A stretch of 64,000 nucleotides of DNA from Pseudomonas hefeiensis. GTDB lineage: Bacteria; Pseudomonadota; Gammaproteobacteria; Pseudomonadales; Pseudomonadaceae. The notes under the pieces are model-generated. The model saw only the letters and a list, made by a program, of their open reading frames with translations, did no database searches and was not told the origin of the DNA. Location of the stretch: the NCBI RefSeq assembly GCF_030687835.1, contig NZ_CP117449.1, forward strand, positions 248,001 to 312,000. The letters run 5' to 3'. Within the stretch, counting starts at the first letter, position 1; each line of letters starts with the position of its first letter. Of this stretch, positions 38,588 through 48,185 are shown piece after piece. The position numbers and the translations under genes are program-made.

Positions 38588-41500
38588 GTGAACGTCATGT
38601 GGTGGAGCAAAGGCAAATCGCGGGTAACCGAGGGCGTACAGGCCCTGGCATCGCCAATGATCATGTCCCTGGAGCCGCGAATGCTGTTCGACGGCGCGGT
38701 GGCGGCTACGGTGGCCGATGCCGCACAGGCGGACGCCCAACCCAGCGCAGACGCGGCCAAGACGCCTGCGGCTGACCAGGCTTCAGACAGCCACGCGCCT
38801 CAAGGCCAGGTCGATGCCACCCAGGCCGCTGTGCCGGGCAAGGCCGTGGTGTTTGTCGATTCCCGGGTCAAGGATTCGGCCAGCCTGCTCGAAGGCGTTG
38901 CGCCCGGTACCCAAGTGGTGCAACTGGATGCCACCAAGGACGGCCTGCAGCAAATCGCCGATTACCTGGACACCCATCAGGGCATCAGCTCGGTGCAGAT
39001 CATCGCCCACGGTAATGCCGGCGATCTTTGGTTGGGCAACAGCTACCTGTCGGCGGACAACGTTGAGGCTCGCAGCGAGGTGCTGGCGCAGATCGGTCAG
39101 GACATGAACGTCGGTGGCGATATTCTGATCTATGGCTGCTACACCGCTGAAGGTGATCGCGGCCTGAGCCTGGTCAATTCACTGGCGCAGTTGACCGGCC
39201 GCGACGTGGCGGCGTCCACCGATCGTACCGGTCTTGGCGGCGACTGGGACCTGGAAATCGCCACTGGCAACATCGAAAGCGCCAACGTGCTCTCGGCCAA
39301 TGCCATGAGCGAGTACCAATGGGGCCTGGCCACCTGGACCGCTACCAACAACCTCAATTCCGGCATCGGTTCTCTGCGCGCAGCGCTGGACTCTGCGCAG
39401 AACGGCGACATCGTCACCTTCAATGCCAACATGACCGTTGCGCTGACCCAGGTGCTGGTGATCGACAAGAACGTCACCATCGATGGCGACCTCGACAACG
39501 ACAACGTGGCCGACGTTACCCTGGATGGACAATACCGCACCCAGATCATCAACGTGACGGCCGGCACGACGGCTACCCTCGATGGCCTGGTGATTACCCG
39601 GGGTATGGTGGCAGGCAACGGCGGCAACGGCGGCGACAATGCGCTGGTGTCTCAGGGCGGCGGTATCTACAACGCCGGCACCTTGACCCTGAGGAACGTC
39701 ACGGTCACCGCGAACGCCGCTTCGGGTGGCGGTGGTGGTGGCGGTGTGACGCCGCAATACGCCGGTGGCGCGGGTGGCGGCGGTGGCGCGATCACTGGCG
39801 GTACCGGCGGCAAGGGCGGCGATACCCTCAACTCCACGGGCTCCAACGGCACGGCCGGACAGGGCGGCGCGGGCGGCGGTTTCTTCAACATTGGCGGGCG
39901 TGGCGGCTCCACCACGGGGGGCGCGGGCGGTGCGGCTTATCCGGGCTACAGCACCGGTTCGGCCGGCGGCACGGCGGTCAGTGGCGGATTGTCCATCGGC
40001 GGTGGCGGCGGTGGCGATGGCTATGACGACATCGGTGGCGCCGGTGGCGGTGCGGTCGGTGGTATCTACAACGATACCGGCGCGACCCTGCGGATCATCG
40101 GCAACTCGACCATTTCCAACAACGTTGGCGCCGGCGGTGGCGGTGGCGGTGGCGGGGCTGGCGGTAGCTATCTCCAGGCGGGTGGTGCGGGCGGTGTCGG
40201 CGTCGGCGCCATCTGGAACAAAGGTTCGATCCTGATCACCGCTGCCAACTTCGCCGCCCTGGCCGGTAACGTCGGCGGCAGCGGCGTGGGTGGGACGAGT
40301 GCGGGCACCGCGGGTGTTTCGCCGGCGTCGGTGGCCAACGTCTACGGCGACGGCGGCACCATCAATACCAACTATGTGCCGGACGAAACGCCGCCCACCG
40401 CGACCGTCGTGGTGGCCAATACCAACCTCAACTCCGGTGGTACATCGACGGTCACCATCACCTTCTCCGAAGCCGTGACCGGCCTTACCGCGGCGGACCT
40501 GACGGTGCAGAACGGCAGCGTCGGCACCTTGACCAGTGGCGACGGTGGCATCACCTGGACCGGGACGTTGACTGCGGCCAGTGATATCGCCGACACCACC
40601 AACATCATCACCCTGAACAATACCGGCGTGGCCGACCTGGCCGGCAATGCCGGCGTGGGCACCACCGACTCGAACAACTACATCGTCAACGACACCGTGG
40701 CGCCGACGGCGTCCATCGTGGTGAGCGACACCGCCCTCAGGATTGGCGAGACCTCGACGGTCACCATCACCTTCAGCGAAGCGGTGAGCGGTTTCACCGC
40801 CGCCGACCTGACCGTCGCCAACGGTACCCTCAGCGGCCTGAGCAGTAGCGACGGCGGCATCACCTGGACGGCAACCTTCACACCGGACGCTGCGATTACC
40901 GACACTTCCAATCTCATTGTCCTGAATAACACTGGCGTGGCGGACCTCAATGGCAATGCTGGGGTGGGGACTACCAATTCCAACAACTACGCCGTTGACA
41001 CGCAGCGCCCGACCGCCACCATCGTGGTGGCTGACACCGCGCTGCGCGTTGGTGAAACCTCGGTGGTGACCATCACCTTCACCGAGGCCGTGAGTGGTTT
41101 CACCACCGCCGACCTGACGGTCGCCAATGGCACGGTCACCGGCCTGAGCAGCAGTGACGGCGGCATTACCTGGACCGCTACGCTTACCCCGAGCGCCAGC
41201 ATCACTGACACCAGCAACCTGATCACCCTGGATAACACCGGCATTGCGGACTCGGCGGGCAACGCCGGTAGCGGGACCACCGACTCCAACAACTACGCCA
41301 TCGATACCCAGCGCCCGACCGCCACCATCGTGGTGGCCGATACCGCGCTGAACATCGGCGAAACCTCGCTGGTGACGATTACCTTCAGCGAGGCCGTCAC
41401 GGGTTTCACCCTGGCGGACCTGACCGTTGCCAACGGCTCCTTGAGCGGCCTGAGCAGCAGCGACGGCGGCATCACCTGGACCGCGACGCTCACCCCGAGT

Positions 41501-44500
41501 TCCAGCATCAGCGACGCCACCAACCTGATCATCCTGGCCAATACCGGTGTGGCGGATGCGGCGGGCAACACCGGCAGTGGCACCACCAGCTCCAACAACT
41601 ACGCGGTCGACACGCAGCGGCCAACCGCTAGCATCGTGGTAGCCGACACCTCCCTGAGCGTTGGCGAAACGTCCCTGGTGACCATCACCTTCAACGAAGC
41701 GGTGACAGGCTTTACCGCCGCCGTCCTGACGGTCGCCAACGGCACGGTCACTGGCCTGAGCAGCGGCGACGGCGGCATTACCTGGACCGGCACGCTCACG
41801 CCAAGCGCCAGCACCAGCGACACCAGCAACCTCATCACCCTGGATAACACCGGCGTGGCTGACGCGGCGGGCAACGCTGGCAGCGGCACCACCGACTCTA
41901 ACAACTACGCCATCGACACCGCACGTCCGACCGCCACCATCGTGGTCGCCGACACGGCCATCGCCGTTGGCGAAACATCGGTGGTGACGATTACCTTCAG
42001 CGAACCCGTGACGGGCTTCACCCTGGCGGACCTGAGCGTCACCAATGGCAGCCTGAGCGGCCTGAGCACCAGCGACAACATCACCTACACCGCGACCTTC
42101 ACGCCAAGCGCGGGTGTCAGCGATGCCACCAACCTGATCACGCTCAATAACACGGGCGTGGTGGATGGTGCGGGCAACGTCGGCAGCGGTACAACCGACT
42201 CCAACAACTACGCCGTCGACACCCAGCGTCCGACCGCCACCATCGTGGTCGCCGATACGACGCTGAGTGTCGGCGAGACGTCGCTGGTCACCATCACCTT
42301 CTCCGAAGCGGTGACGGGCTTCGACAATTCGGACCTGAGCATCGCCAACGGCACGCTGAGTGCGGTCAGTAGCAGTGATGGCGGCATCACCTGGACCGCC
42401 ACTTTCACTCCGGCCCTCGGGGTCAGCGACACGTCCAACCTCATTGTCCTGAACAACACCGGCGTCAGCGATGGGGCGGGCAACACCGGCACCGGCACCA
42501 CCAACTCCAACAACTACCAGGTCGACACCAACGTGCCGACGGCTACCATCGTGATTGCCGATAGCACGCTGAGCATCGGCGAGACGTCGTTGGTGACCGT
42601 GACCTTCAACTCGGCGGTCAGCGGTTTCGACAATTCGGACCTGACCGTCAGCAACGGCACGCTCAGCAGCATGAGCAGCACCGACGGCGGCGTCACCTGG
42701 ACGGCCACCTTTACGCCTAGCGCCAGTATTTCCGATACCAGCAACGTGATCACCCTGGACAATACCGGCTTGATCAACGGCGCGGGCAACGCTGGCGTCG
42801 GCACCACGGACTCCAACAACTATGTGGTCGATACGGTGCGACCCACCGCGACCATCGTTGTGGCCGATACGGCTATTGCCGCAGGCGAGACCTCCCTGGT
42901 GACCATCACCTTCAGCGAGGCGGTGACGGCGTTCACCAGTGCCGACCTGACGGTTGCCAACGGCGTGATCTCCGGCCTGAGCAGCAGCGACGGCGGCATC
43001 ACCTGGACGGCCACCTTCACGCCGAGCGCTGGCGTCACCGACACCAGCAACGTCATTTCGCTCAATAGCGGCGGCATCGTCGACCTGGCGGGCAACACCA
43101 ACGTTGGCGCGACCGATTCGAACAACTATGCCATCGACACCGTGCGCCCAACGGCGACCATTGTCATGGCCGACGCCAACCTCAGCGTTGGCGAAACCTC
43201 GTTGGTGACCATCACCTTCAGCGAGGCGGTGACCGGTTTCACTAACGCTGATATGAGCGTTGCCAACGGCACCTTGAGCGCCGTCAGCAGCAGCGACGGC
43301 GGCCTGACCTGGACCGCGGTCTTCACCCCGACCCTCGGCGTGCGGGATATGTCCAACCTGATCATCCTGGACAACACCGGTGTGAGTGACGCGGCGGGCA
43401 ACGGCGGAACCGGCACGACCAACTCGGCCAACTACGCCATCGACACGCAGGTGCCGACGGCGACCATCGTGGTGGCCGATACGTCCTTGAGCATCGGTGA
43501 AACCAGCCAGGTGACCATCACCTTCAACGAGGCGGTGAGCGGTTTCGACAACAGCGACCTGACCGTCAGCAACGGCACGTTGAGCAACGTGAGCAGTACC
43601 GACGGTGGCGTTACCTGGACAGGCACGTTCACGCCGAGCGCGAGTATTGCCGATACCAGCAACCTGATCACCCTGGACAATACCGGCGTCAGCAACATCT
43701 CAGGCAACGCCGGCGTCGGCACCACCGATTCGAACAACTATGCCATCGACACCGTGCGCCCAACGGCGACCATCGTTGTGGCCGATACGGCTATTGCCGC
43801 AGGCGAGACCTCCCTGGTGACCATCACCTTCAGCGAGGCGGTGACGGCGTTCACCAGTGCCGACCTGACGGTTGCCAACGGCGTGATCTCCGGCCTGAGC
43901 AGCAGCGACGGCGGCATCACCTGGACCGCGACCTTCACACCGACCGCTGGCGTCACGGACACCAGCAACGTCATCTCGCTCAACAGTGGTGGCATCATTG
44001 ACCTGGCCGGCAACACCAACGTCGGTGGTACCGACTCCAATAACTACAGCATCGACAGCCAGCGTCCGACCGCCACCATTGTGCTGAGTGACGCTGCGTT
44101 GAGACCGGGCGAAACGGCTCAAGTGACCATCACCTTCAGCGAGGAAGTCACCGGCTTCAGCAACGCCGACCTGAGCGTGGCAAATGGCACATTGAGCGCC
44201 GTGAGCAGCAGCGACGGCGGCTTGACCTGGACGGCCACTTTCACGCCGGACCTGGGCGTGACCGACGCCAGCAACCTGATCGTCCTGGACAATACCGGCG
44301 TGAGCGACGCGGCGGGCAACACCGGGACAGGCACCACCAACTCGGCCAACTACGCGGTCGAGACGCGGGTGCCAACCGCCACCGTCGTGGTGGCTGATAA
44401 CGCACTCAGTGTGGGGGAAACCTCGCTGGTGACGATCACCTTCTCGGAAGCGGTCAGCGGGTTCGACAATGCCGACCTGAGCGTGAGCAATGGCACACTG

Positions 44501-45835
44501 AGTAACGTCTCGTCCACCGATGGCGGCGTGACCTGGACAGCCACCTTCACCCCGGCCAGCAACATCAGCGACACCAGCAACCTGATCAGCCTGGACACCA
44601 GCGGCGTGGTCAACGTTTCGGGCAACAACGGTGTTGGCGTGGTGAACTCCAACAATTATGCGGTCGACACGGTACGCCCGGGCGCCACCATCGTGCTGGG
44701 CGACACTACGCTGGGTATCGGCCAAAGCACCACCGTGACCATTACCTTCACCGAGGCGGTGGCCGGCTTCGACCTCTCGGACCTCAGCGTTGCCAATGGT
44801 GTGCTGTCCAATCTCGCCAGCAGTGACGGTGGCCTGACCTGGACGGCGACCCTGACGCCTACCGCGGGCGTCAACGATGCCACCAACCTGATCCTGCTCG
44901 ACGCCAGCAATGTGCAGGACCTGGCCGGCAACGCCGGCGTGGGCATCGCCATTTCCAGCAACTACGCACTCGATGCCACCCGGCCGACGGCAACCATCGT
45001 GGTCGCCGACCCGAACCTGACGGTGGGCGAGACGACCCAGGTGACGTTCACCTTCAGCGAAGCGGTGACTGATTTCGATCTGTCGGACCTGAGCGTCACC
45101 AACGGTGAGCTCACCAACCTGACCACCAGCGACGGCGGCAGGACCTGGACGGCAACGTTCACGCCAACGGTGAACCTCACCGACCCGAGCAACTTCATTG
45201 CCCTGGACACCAGTAACGTCAGCGACCTGACGGGCAACGCCGGAGCAAGCGTGGCGGTGTCCAACAATTACGCCATTGACACCGTGGTGGCCAACGATGT
45301 GAAGCCACCGCCCGAGTTCCTGACGTCGGATCCTGTCACGGTCGTGCCGCCATCCGAGGTGCCGTTGCAGCCGATCATCTTCACGCCGCCGACTGGTGAC
45401 CTTGGCTCGCCGCTGGGCTTTCCACCCCTGTTTGAGCAACGGGACGTGGGCGGCGGCATTCGGCCGATTGGCGACATCTTCATCAACCGTGGTGCATTGG
45501 CGCCGAGCTTTATCGCCCAGGTATTCAGTACCGACGCTGCGGGCGATGGCTCCGGCCAAGGCTTCCTGGGGTTTGGTGGCGGTGATGGCGGGGTGTTTGG
45601 CAGTAGCACGATCGCCGGTCTGTTCAGCCAGGATGCCGGTTCCGATGGTGAATCGCTGGACGCCTTCGGCAGTCAGTCGATGCAGGGCGGTGATGTGTCC
45701 CAAGGGGTACGCGGGGTTTTCGGCGCACCGACCCTGGGTCAGCAACTGCAACAACTTAAAGACACTGAACAACGTCAGGTCGACAGCCTGGCAATGGCAT
45801 TGCAACAGGTCGGCATCAGCCAGGCGCAGGCCTGA
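38588..45835 (+). CDS. Giant LEPR-motif / DUF4347 surface protein with 16 Ig-like repeats
   Basis: A 2415-residue protein with no Sec signal peptide. Residues 28-37 read LEPRMLFDGA, the LEPR motif found near the N-terminus of very large repetitive proteins. Residues about 88-248 are a DUF4347 domain (VQIIAHGNAGDLWLG, GGDILIYGCYTAEG). Residues 250-600 form a glycine-rich region with beta-helix-like rungs (GGGIYNAGTLTLRNVTVT). Sixteen ~102-residue bacterial Ig-like domains follow (600-2235), then a low-complexity tail ending LAMALQQVGISQAQA. There are no RTX repeats. GTG 38588 and ATG 38597 are both possible starts. A TolC-type gene follows after 40 bases, so export through a TolC channel is likely. 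Probably an adhesin; unlike LapA it has no TAAG-type retention module that I can see. Confidence 0.88.
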   Translation: MNVMWWSKGKSRVTEGVQALASPMIMSLEPRMLFDGAVAATVADAAQADAQPSADAAKTPAADQASDSHAPQGQVDATQAAVPGKAVVFVDSRVKDSASLLEGVAPGTQVVQLDATKDGLQQIADYLDTHQGISSVQIIAHGNAGDLWLGNSYLSADNVEARSEVLAQIGQDMNVGGDILIYGCYTAEGDRGLSLVNSLAQLTGRDVAASTDRTGLGGDWDLEIATGNIESANVLSANAMSEYQWGLATWTATNNLNSGIGSLRAALDSAQNGDIVTFNANMTVALTQVLVIDKNVTIDGDLDNDNVADVTLDGQYRTQIINVTAGTTATLDGLVITRGMVAGNGGNGGDNALVSQGGGIYNAGTLTLRNVTVTANAASGGGGGGGVTPQYAGGAGGGGGAITGGTGGKGGDTLNSTGSNGTAGQGGAGGGFFNIGGRGGSTTGGAGGAAYPGYSTGSAGGTAVSGGLSIGGGGGGDGYDDIGGAGGGAVGGIYNDTGATLRIIGNSTISNNVGAGGGGGGGGAGGSYLQAGGAGGVGVGAIWNKGSILITAANFAALAGNVGGSGVGGTSAGTAGVSPASVANVYGDGGTINTNYVPDETPPTATVVVANTNLNSGGTSTVTITFSEAVTGLTAADLTVQNGSVGTLTSGDGGITWTGTLTAASDIADTTNIITLNNTGVADLAGNAGVGTTDSNNYIVNDTVAPTASIVVSDTALRIGETSTVTITFSEAVSGFTAADLTVANGTLSGLSSSDGGITWTATFTPDAAITDTSNLIVLNNTGVADLNGNAGVGTTNSNNYAVDTQRPTATIVVADTALRVGETSVVTITFTEAVSGFTTADLTVANGTVTGLSSSDGGITWTATLTPSASITDTSNLITLDNTGIADSAGNAGSGTTDSNNYAIDTQRPTATIVVADTALNIGETSLVTITFSEAVTGFTLADLTVANGSLSGLSSSDGGITWTATLTPSSSISDATNLIILANTGVADAAGNTGSGTTSSNNYAVDTQRPTASIVVADTSLSVGETSLVTITFNEAVTGFTAAVLTVANGTVTGLSSGDGGITWTGTLTPSASTSDTSNLITLDNTGVADAAGNAGSGTTDSNNYAIDTARPTATIVVADTAIAVGETSVVTITFSEPVTGFTLADLSVTNGSLSGLSTSDNITYTATFTPSAGVSDATNLITLNNTGVVDGAGNVGSGTTDSNNYAVDTQRPTATIVVADTTLSVGETSLVTITFSEAVTGFDNSDLSIANGTLSAVSSSDGGITWTATFTPALGVSDTSNLIVLNNTGVSDGAGNTGTGTTNSNNYQVDTNVPTATIVIADSTLSIGETSLVTVTFNSAVSGFDNSDLTVSNGTLSSMSSTDGGVTWTATFTPSASISDTSNVITLDNTGLINGAGNAGVGTTDSNNYVVDTVRPTATIVVADTAIAAGETSLVTITFSEAVTAFTSADLTVANGVISGLSSSDGGITWTATFTPSAGVTDTSNVISLNSGGIVDLAGNTNVGATDSNNYAIDTVRPTATIVMADANLSVGETSLVTITFSEAVTGFTNADMSVANGTLSAVSSSDGGLTWTAVFTPTLGVRDMSNLIILDNTGVSDAAGNGGTGTTNSANYAIDTQVPTATIVVADTSLSIGETSQVTITFNEAVSGFDNSDLTVSNGTLSNVSSTDGGVTWTGTFTPSASIADTSNLITLDNTGVSNISGNAGVGTTDSNNYAIDTVRPTATIVVADTAIAAGETSLVTITFSEAVTAFTSADLTVANGVISGLSSSDGGITWTATFTPTAGVTDTSNVISLNSGGIIDLAGNTNVGGTDSNNYSIDSQRPTATIVLSDAALRPGETAQVTITFSEEVTGFSNADLSVANGTLSAVSSSDGGLTWTATFTPDLGVTDASNLIVLDNTGVSDAAGNTGTGTTNSANYAVETRVPTATVVVADNALSVGETSLVTITFSEAVSGFDNADLSVSNGTLSNVSSTDGGVTWTATFTPASNISDTSNLISLDTSGVVNVSGNNGVGVVNSNNYAVDTVRPGATIVLGDTTLGIGQSTTVTITFTEAVAGFDLSDLSVANGVLSNLASSDGGLTWTATLTPTAGVNDATNLILLDASNVQDLAGNAGVGIAISSNYALDATRPTATIVVADPNLTVGETTQVTFTFSEAVTDFDLSDLSVTNGELTNLTTSDGGRTWTATFTPTVNLTDPSNFIALDTSNVSDLTGNAGASVAVSNNYAIDTVVANDVKPPPEFLTSDPVTVVPPSEVPLQPIIFTPPTGDLGSPLGFPPLFEQRDVGGGIRPIGDIFINRGALAPSFIAQVFSTDAAGDGSGQGFLGFGGGDGGVFGSSTIAGLFSQDAGSDGESLDAFGSQSMQGGDVSQGVRGVFGAPTLGQQLQQLKDTEQRQVDSLAMALQQVGISQAQA
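40387..45290 (+). repeat. 306-bp tandem repeat array, 16 units
   Basis: Units begin with codons for PTATIVVAD and recur every 306 bases (one or two units are one codon shorter). Each holds VTITFSEAVTGF, LTVANG, SSDGGITWTATFTP and NLITLDNTGV. Sequence identity between units is moderate, lower than in the lapA array, but 42840-43020 and 43748-43930 are nearly the same. Confidence 0.95.
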
Positions 45836-45875
45836 ACAACTAAAAAAATTGGGGCAGCCAGGGGCAATCCAGGGA

Positions 45876-47387
45876 ATGAATAGAAGTCAGAAGTTATTCG
45901 CAATGAGTGTGCTGGCGTTGACGGTCAGTGGATGTGCGGTCACCAGCGATCCGATCGAGCGTAGCGTCAGCGAACAGCGCGCCCGGACCGATCTGCAGAA
46001 TATGTACAAGGATCAGGAGCCCCTCAGCGGGCCGCTGACCCTGCACCAGGCCATGGCCCGTGCGGTGAAGTACAACCTTGAAGGCCGCTTGAAGATCATG
46101 GAGGAAGCCCTGGCCAAGCGTCAGCTGGACCTGGCCAGTTTCGACATGCTGCCACGCATGGCCCTGGACGCCGGCTATGTGGGCCGCAATAACGTCAGCG
46201 CTTCCAGCAGCCAGAGCGTGGAAACCGGTACCCAGTCCCTGGAACCGTCGACCTCCCAGGACCGCGATCGCGAAGTGGCCGACCTGACCATGGTCTGGAA
46301 CGTGCTCGATTTCGGCGTGAGCTACATCAGTGCCAAGCAGGCCGGGGACCAGCGGCTGATCGTGCAGGAGCGTCGGCGCAAGGTCATCAACACGATCGTC
46401 CAGGATGTGCGTTCGGCTTACTGGCGAGCCATGGCCGCCGAGCGCCTGCTCAAGCAGATCGACAGTCTGATGGTCCGGGTCGATACGGCCCGCGGCAACA
46501 GTCAGAGCATGAGCGAGCAACGCATTGGCGACCCGGTGCAGGCTTTGGGTTACCAGCGTTCGCTGATCCAGGCCACCCGCCAGCTCGAAGAGCAGCGACG
46601 GGCGTTGTCCCTGGCCAAGACGGAGCTGGCGACGCTGATCAACCTGCCCCTGGGCACTGAGCTGACCTTGGCCACTCAGGATGAATACGTGATCCCGGAA
46701 CTCAAGGTCGACCTCGCGCGCCTTGAACAGGAAGCCCTGACCAGCCGTCCGGAACTGCGCGAGCAGGACTACCAGACGCGCATCACCGCTGCCGAAACCC
46801 GCAAGGCCATGCTGCGCCTGTTGCCGGGGCTGGAGTTTTCCGCTGGCGGGCATTACGACAGCAACTCGTTCCTGGTGGAGCAGGGCTGGGCTGACTATGG
46901 CGTGAAAGTCACCTGGAACCTGTTCAACGTAATCTCCGCCCCGGCGGCCATCAACGTCGCCAAGGCCGGTGAAGAGGTGGCGGCGGCGCGGCGTCAGGCC
47001 ATGTCGATTGCCGTGCTGGCGCAGCTGTACGTGGCCAATGCCAATTACCGCGAGGCGCTGCGCCAGTTCAAGACCAGCCAGCAGTTATCGGATATCGATG
47101 GGCAGATCGTTGGTCAACTGCGCAACCGCTATCAGGCCGCCGGCTTGGGCGAGCTGGACCTGATCCAGGGCGAACTCAACACGCTGCAGGCGGATTTGCG
47201 GCGGGATCTGGCCTATGCCGACCTGCGCAACGCCTACGGCCAGATCTTTGCCAGCGCTGGCCTTGACCCGTTGCCCGATGAAGTGCAATCGACCCAAGTG
47301 CAGTCCATCGCCACGGCGCTGGCCAACCGCGAAGCGGCGTGGGCCCAGGGCGATATCGCGGCGCCGACGGCAGCGGTGACCCCATAA
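45876..47387 (+). CDS. TolC family outer-membrane lipoprotein of the LEPR-protein locus
   Basis: A 503-residue TolC-type efflux/secretion channel. A lipobox is seen at LALTVSGC, so it is lipid-anchored like OprM. The two-fold TolC repeat is present (LTLHQAMARAVKYNLEGRLK early; YQTRITAAETRKAMLRLLPG and FNVISAPAAINVAKAGEEV late). ATG 45876 has AGGGA upstream, 40 bases after the giant gene stop; a longer frame upstream overlaps that gene and is ignored. It is co-directional with the hydroxylase-like and sulfotransferase genes that follow, and it is a second channel besides lapE. Confidence 0.88.
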   Translation: MNRSQKLFAMSVLALTVSGCAVTSDPIERSVSEQRARTDLQNMYKDQEPLSGPLTLHQAMARAVKYNLEGRLKIMEEALAKRQLDLASFDMLPRMALDAGYVGRNNVSASSSQSVETGTQSLEPSTSQDRDREVADLTMVWNVLDFGVSYISAKQAGDQRLIVQERRRKVINTIVQDVRSAYWRAMAAERLLKQIDSLMVRVDTARGNSQSMSEQRIGDPVQALGYQRSLIQATRQLEEQRRALSLAKTELATLINLPLGTELTLATQDEYVIPELKVDLARLEQEALTSRPELREQDYQTRITAAETRKAMLRLLPGLEFSAGGHYDSNSFLVEQGWADYGVKVTWNLFNVISAPAAINVAKAGEEVAAARRQAMSIAVLAQLYVANANYREALRQFKTSQQLSDIDGQIVGQLRNRYQAAGLGELDLIQGELNTLQADLRRDLAYADLRNAYGQIFASAGLDPLPDEVQSTQVQSIATALANREAAWAQGDIAAPTAAVTP

Positions 47388-47399
47388 CAGGCCGCCAGC

Positions 47400-48185
47400 A
47401 TGGTGCGCCCGGCGTTTTCCCGGCTGCCGGTAACGGTGAACCTGCCCTTGCTGTTGCAGGCATTGGCAGCCGTTGAAGACGATCGTTGGCAAGGTCATTT
47501 CAACAGCGCCTATTACAGCGGCGACTGGAGTGGCGTGGCGCTGATTTCGGCGGTCGATGCCTTGACCCCGTTGTCTTGCGGGCGCGGTCAGCCCGTGCGC
47601 CGCGCGCCCTGGTCAGACGATGACCGTTGGCACGAAGCGTTGCGCGACTGGCCGCTGGAGATTGTCTCGGCACGGCTGCTGCGACTCGGCCCCGGCGGGT
47701 GTATCCACGAGCATCGCGATTATGACTTGGGTGGAGCGGACGCCGATCTGCGCCTGCATGTGCCGCTGCTCAGCCCGCCTGGCGTGGATTTCTGGCTGGA
47801 TGGGCAACGCATTCCGATGACGGCGGGAGAATGTTGGTTTCTCGACCTGTCGCTGCCTCATCGCGTCGATAACCGCAGCAGTCAGCCGCGGATTCATCTG
47901 GTGCTCGATTGCCGCCCCAGCCCATGGTTGCAAAGGCAGGTTGCTGCAGGCCTGCTCAGCACACCGGCAATCGGGGCTGAGCGAAGTGATCTGGTGTGTT
48001 TTGAGCAACTCGTTGAAAGCGACCCTCAACTCGCCCGGACCCTGCAGAGCCTGCATGACGTGGACGCTTTCATTGAGTGTGCAATCGCGATGGCCGCCGA
48101 ACGGGATTTGCACGTTACCCGCGAGCAATTGCAAGCGGCCATGCGCAACGGTCGCCGGCAGTGGAGTGACCAGTGGAAGGCCTGA
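47400..48185 (+). CDS. Aspartyl/asparaginyl beta-hydroxylase-like protein
   Basis: A 261-residue protein of the Asp/Asn beta-hydroxylase (2-oxoglutarate/Fe(II)) family. Iron-ligand motif HRD at 105-107 in CIHEHRDYDLGG, partner RLHVPLLSP, and the distal His (H154) in LPHRVDNRS followed by RIHLVLD for 2-oxoglutarate. Such enzymes hydroxylate Asp or Asn side chains in repeat domains. It begins 12 bases after the TolC-type gene and overlaps the next sulfotransferase by 13 bases. The adjacent giant protein is rich in Asp/Asn-containing repeats (DSNNYA, LDNTGV), an obvious candidate substrate, but this is inference. Confidence 0.8.
   Translation: MVRPAFSRLPVTVNLPLLLQALAAVEDDRWQGHFNSAYYSGDWSGVALISAVDALTPLSCGRGQPVRRAPWSDDDRWHEALRDWPLEIVSARLLRLGPGGCIHEHRDYDLGGADADLRLHVPLLSPPGVDFWLDGQRIPMTAGECWFLDLSLPHRVDNRSSQPRIHLVLDCRPSPWLQRQVAAGLLSTPAIGAERSDLVCFEQLVESDPQLARTLQSLHDVDAFIECAIAMAAERDLHVTREQLQAAMRNGRRQWSDQWKA

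Noticed and set aside
43700..45805. A 701-codon minus-strand frame and a series of 101-codon frames opposite the giant LEPR protein gene
   Set aside because: Spaced by the same 306 bases as the repeat units, so shadows of the array.
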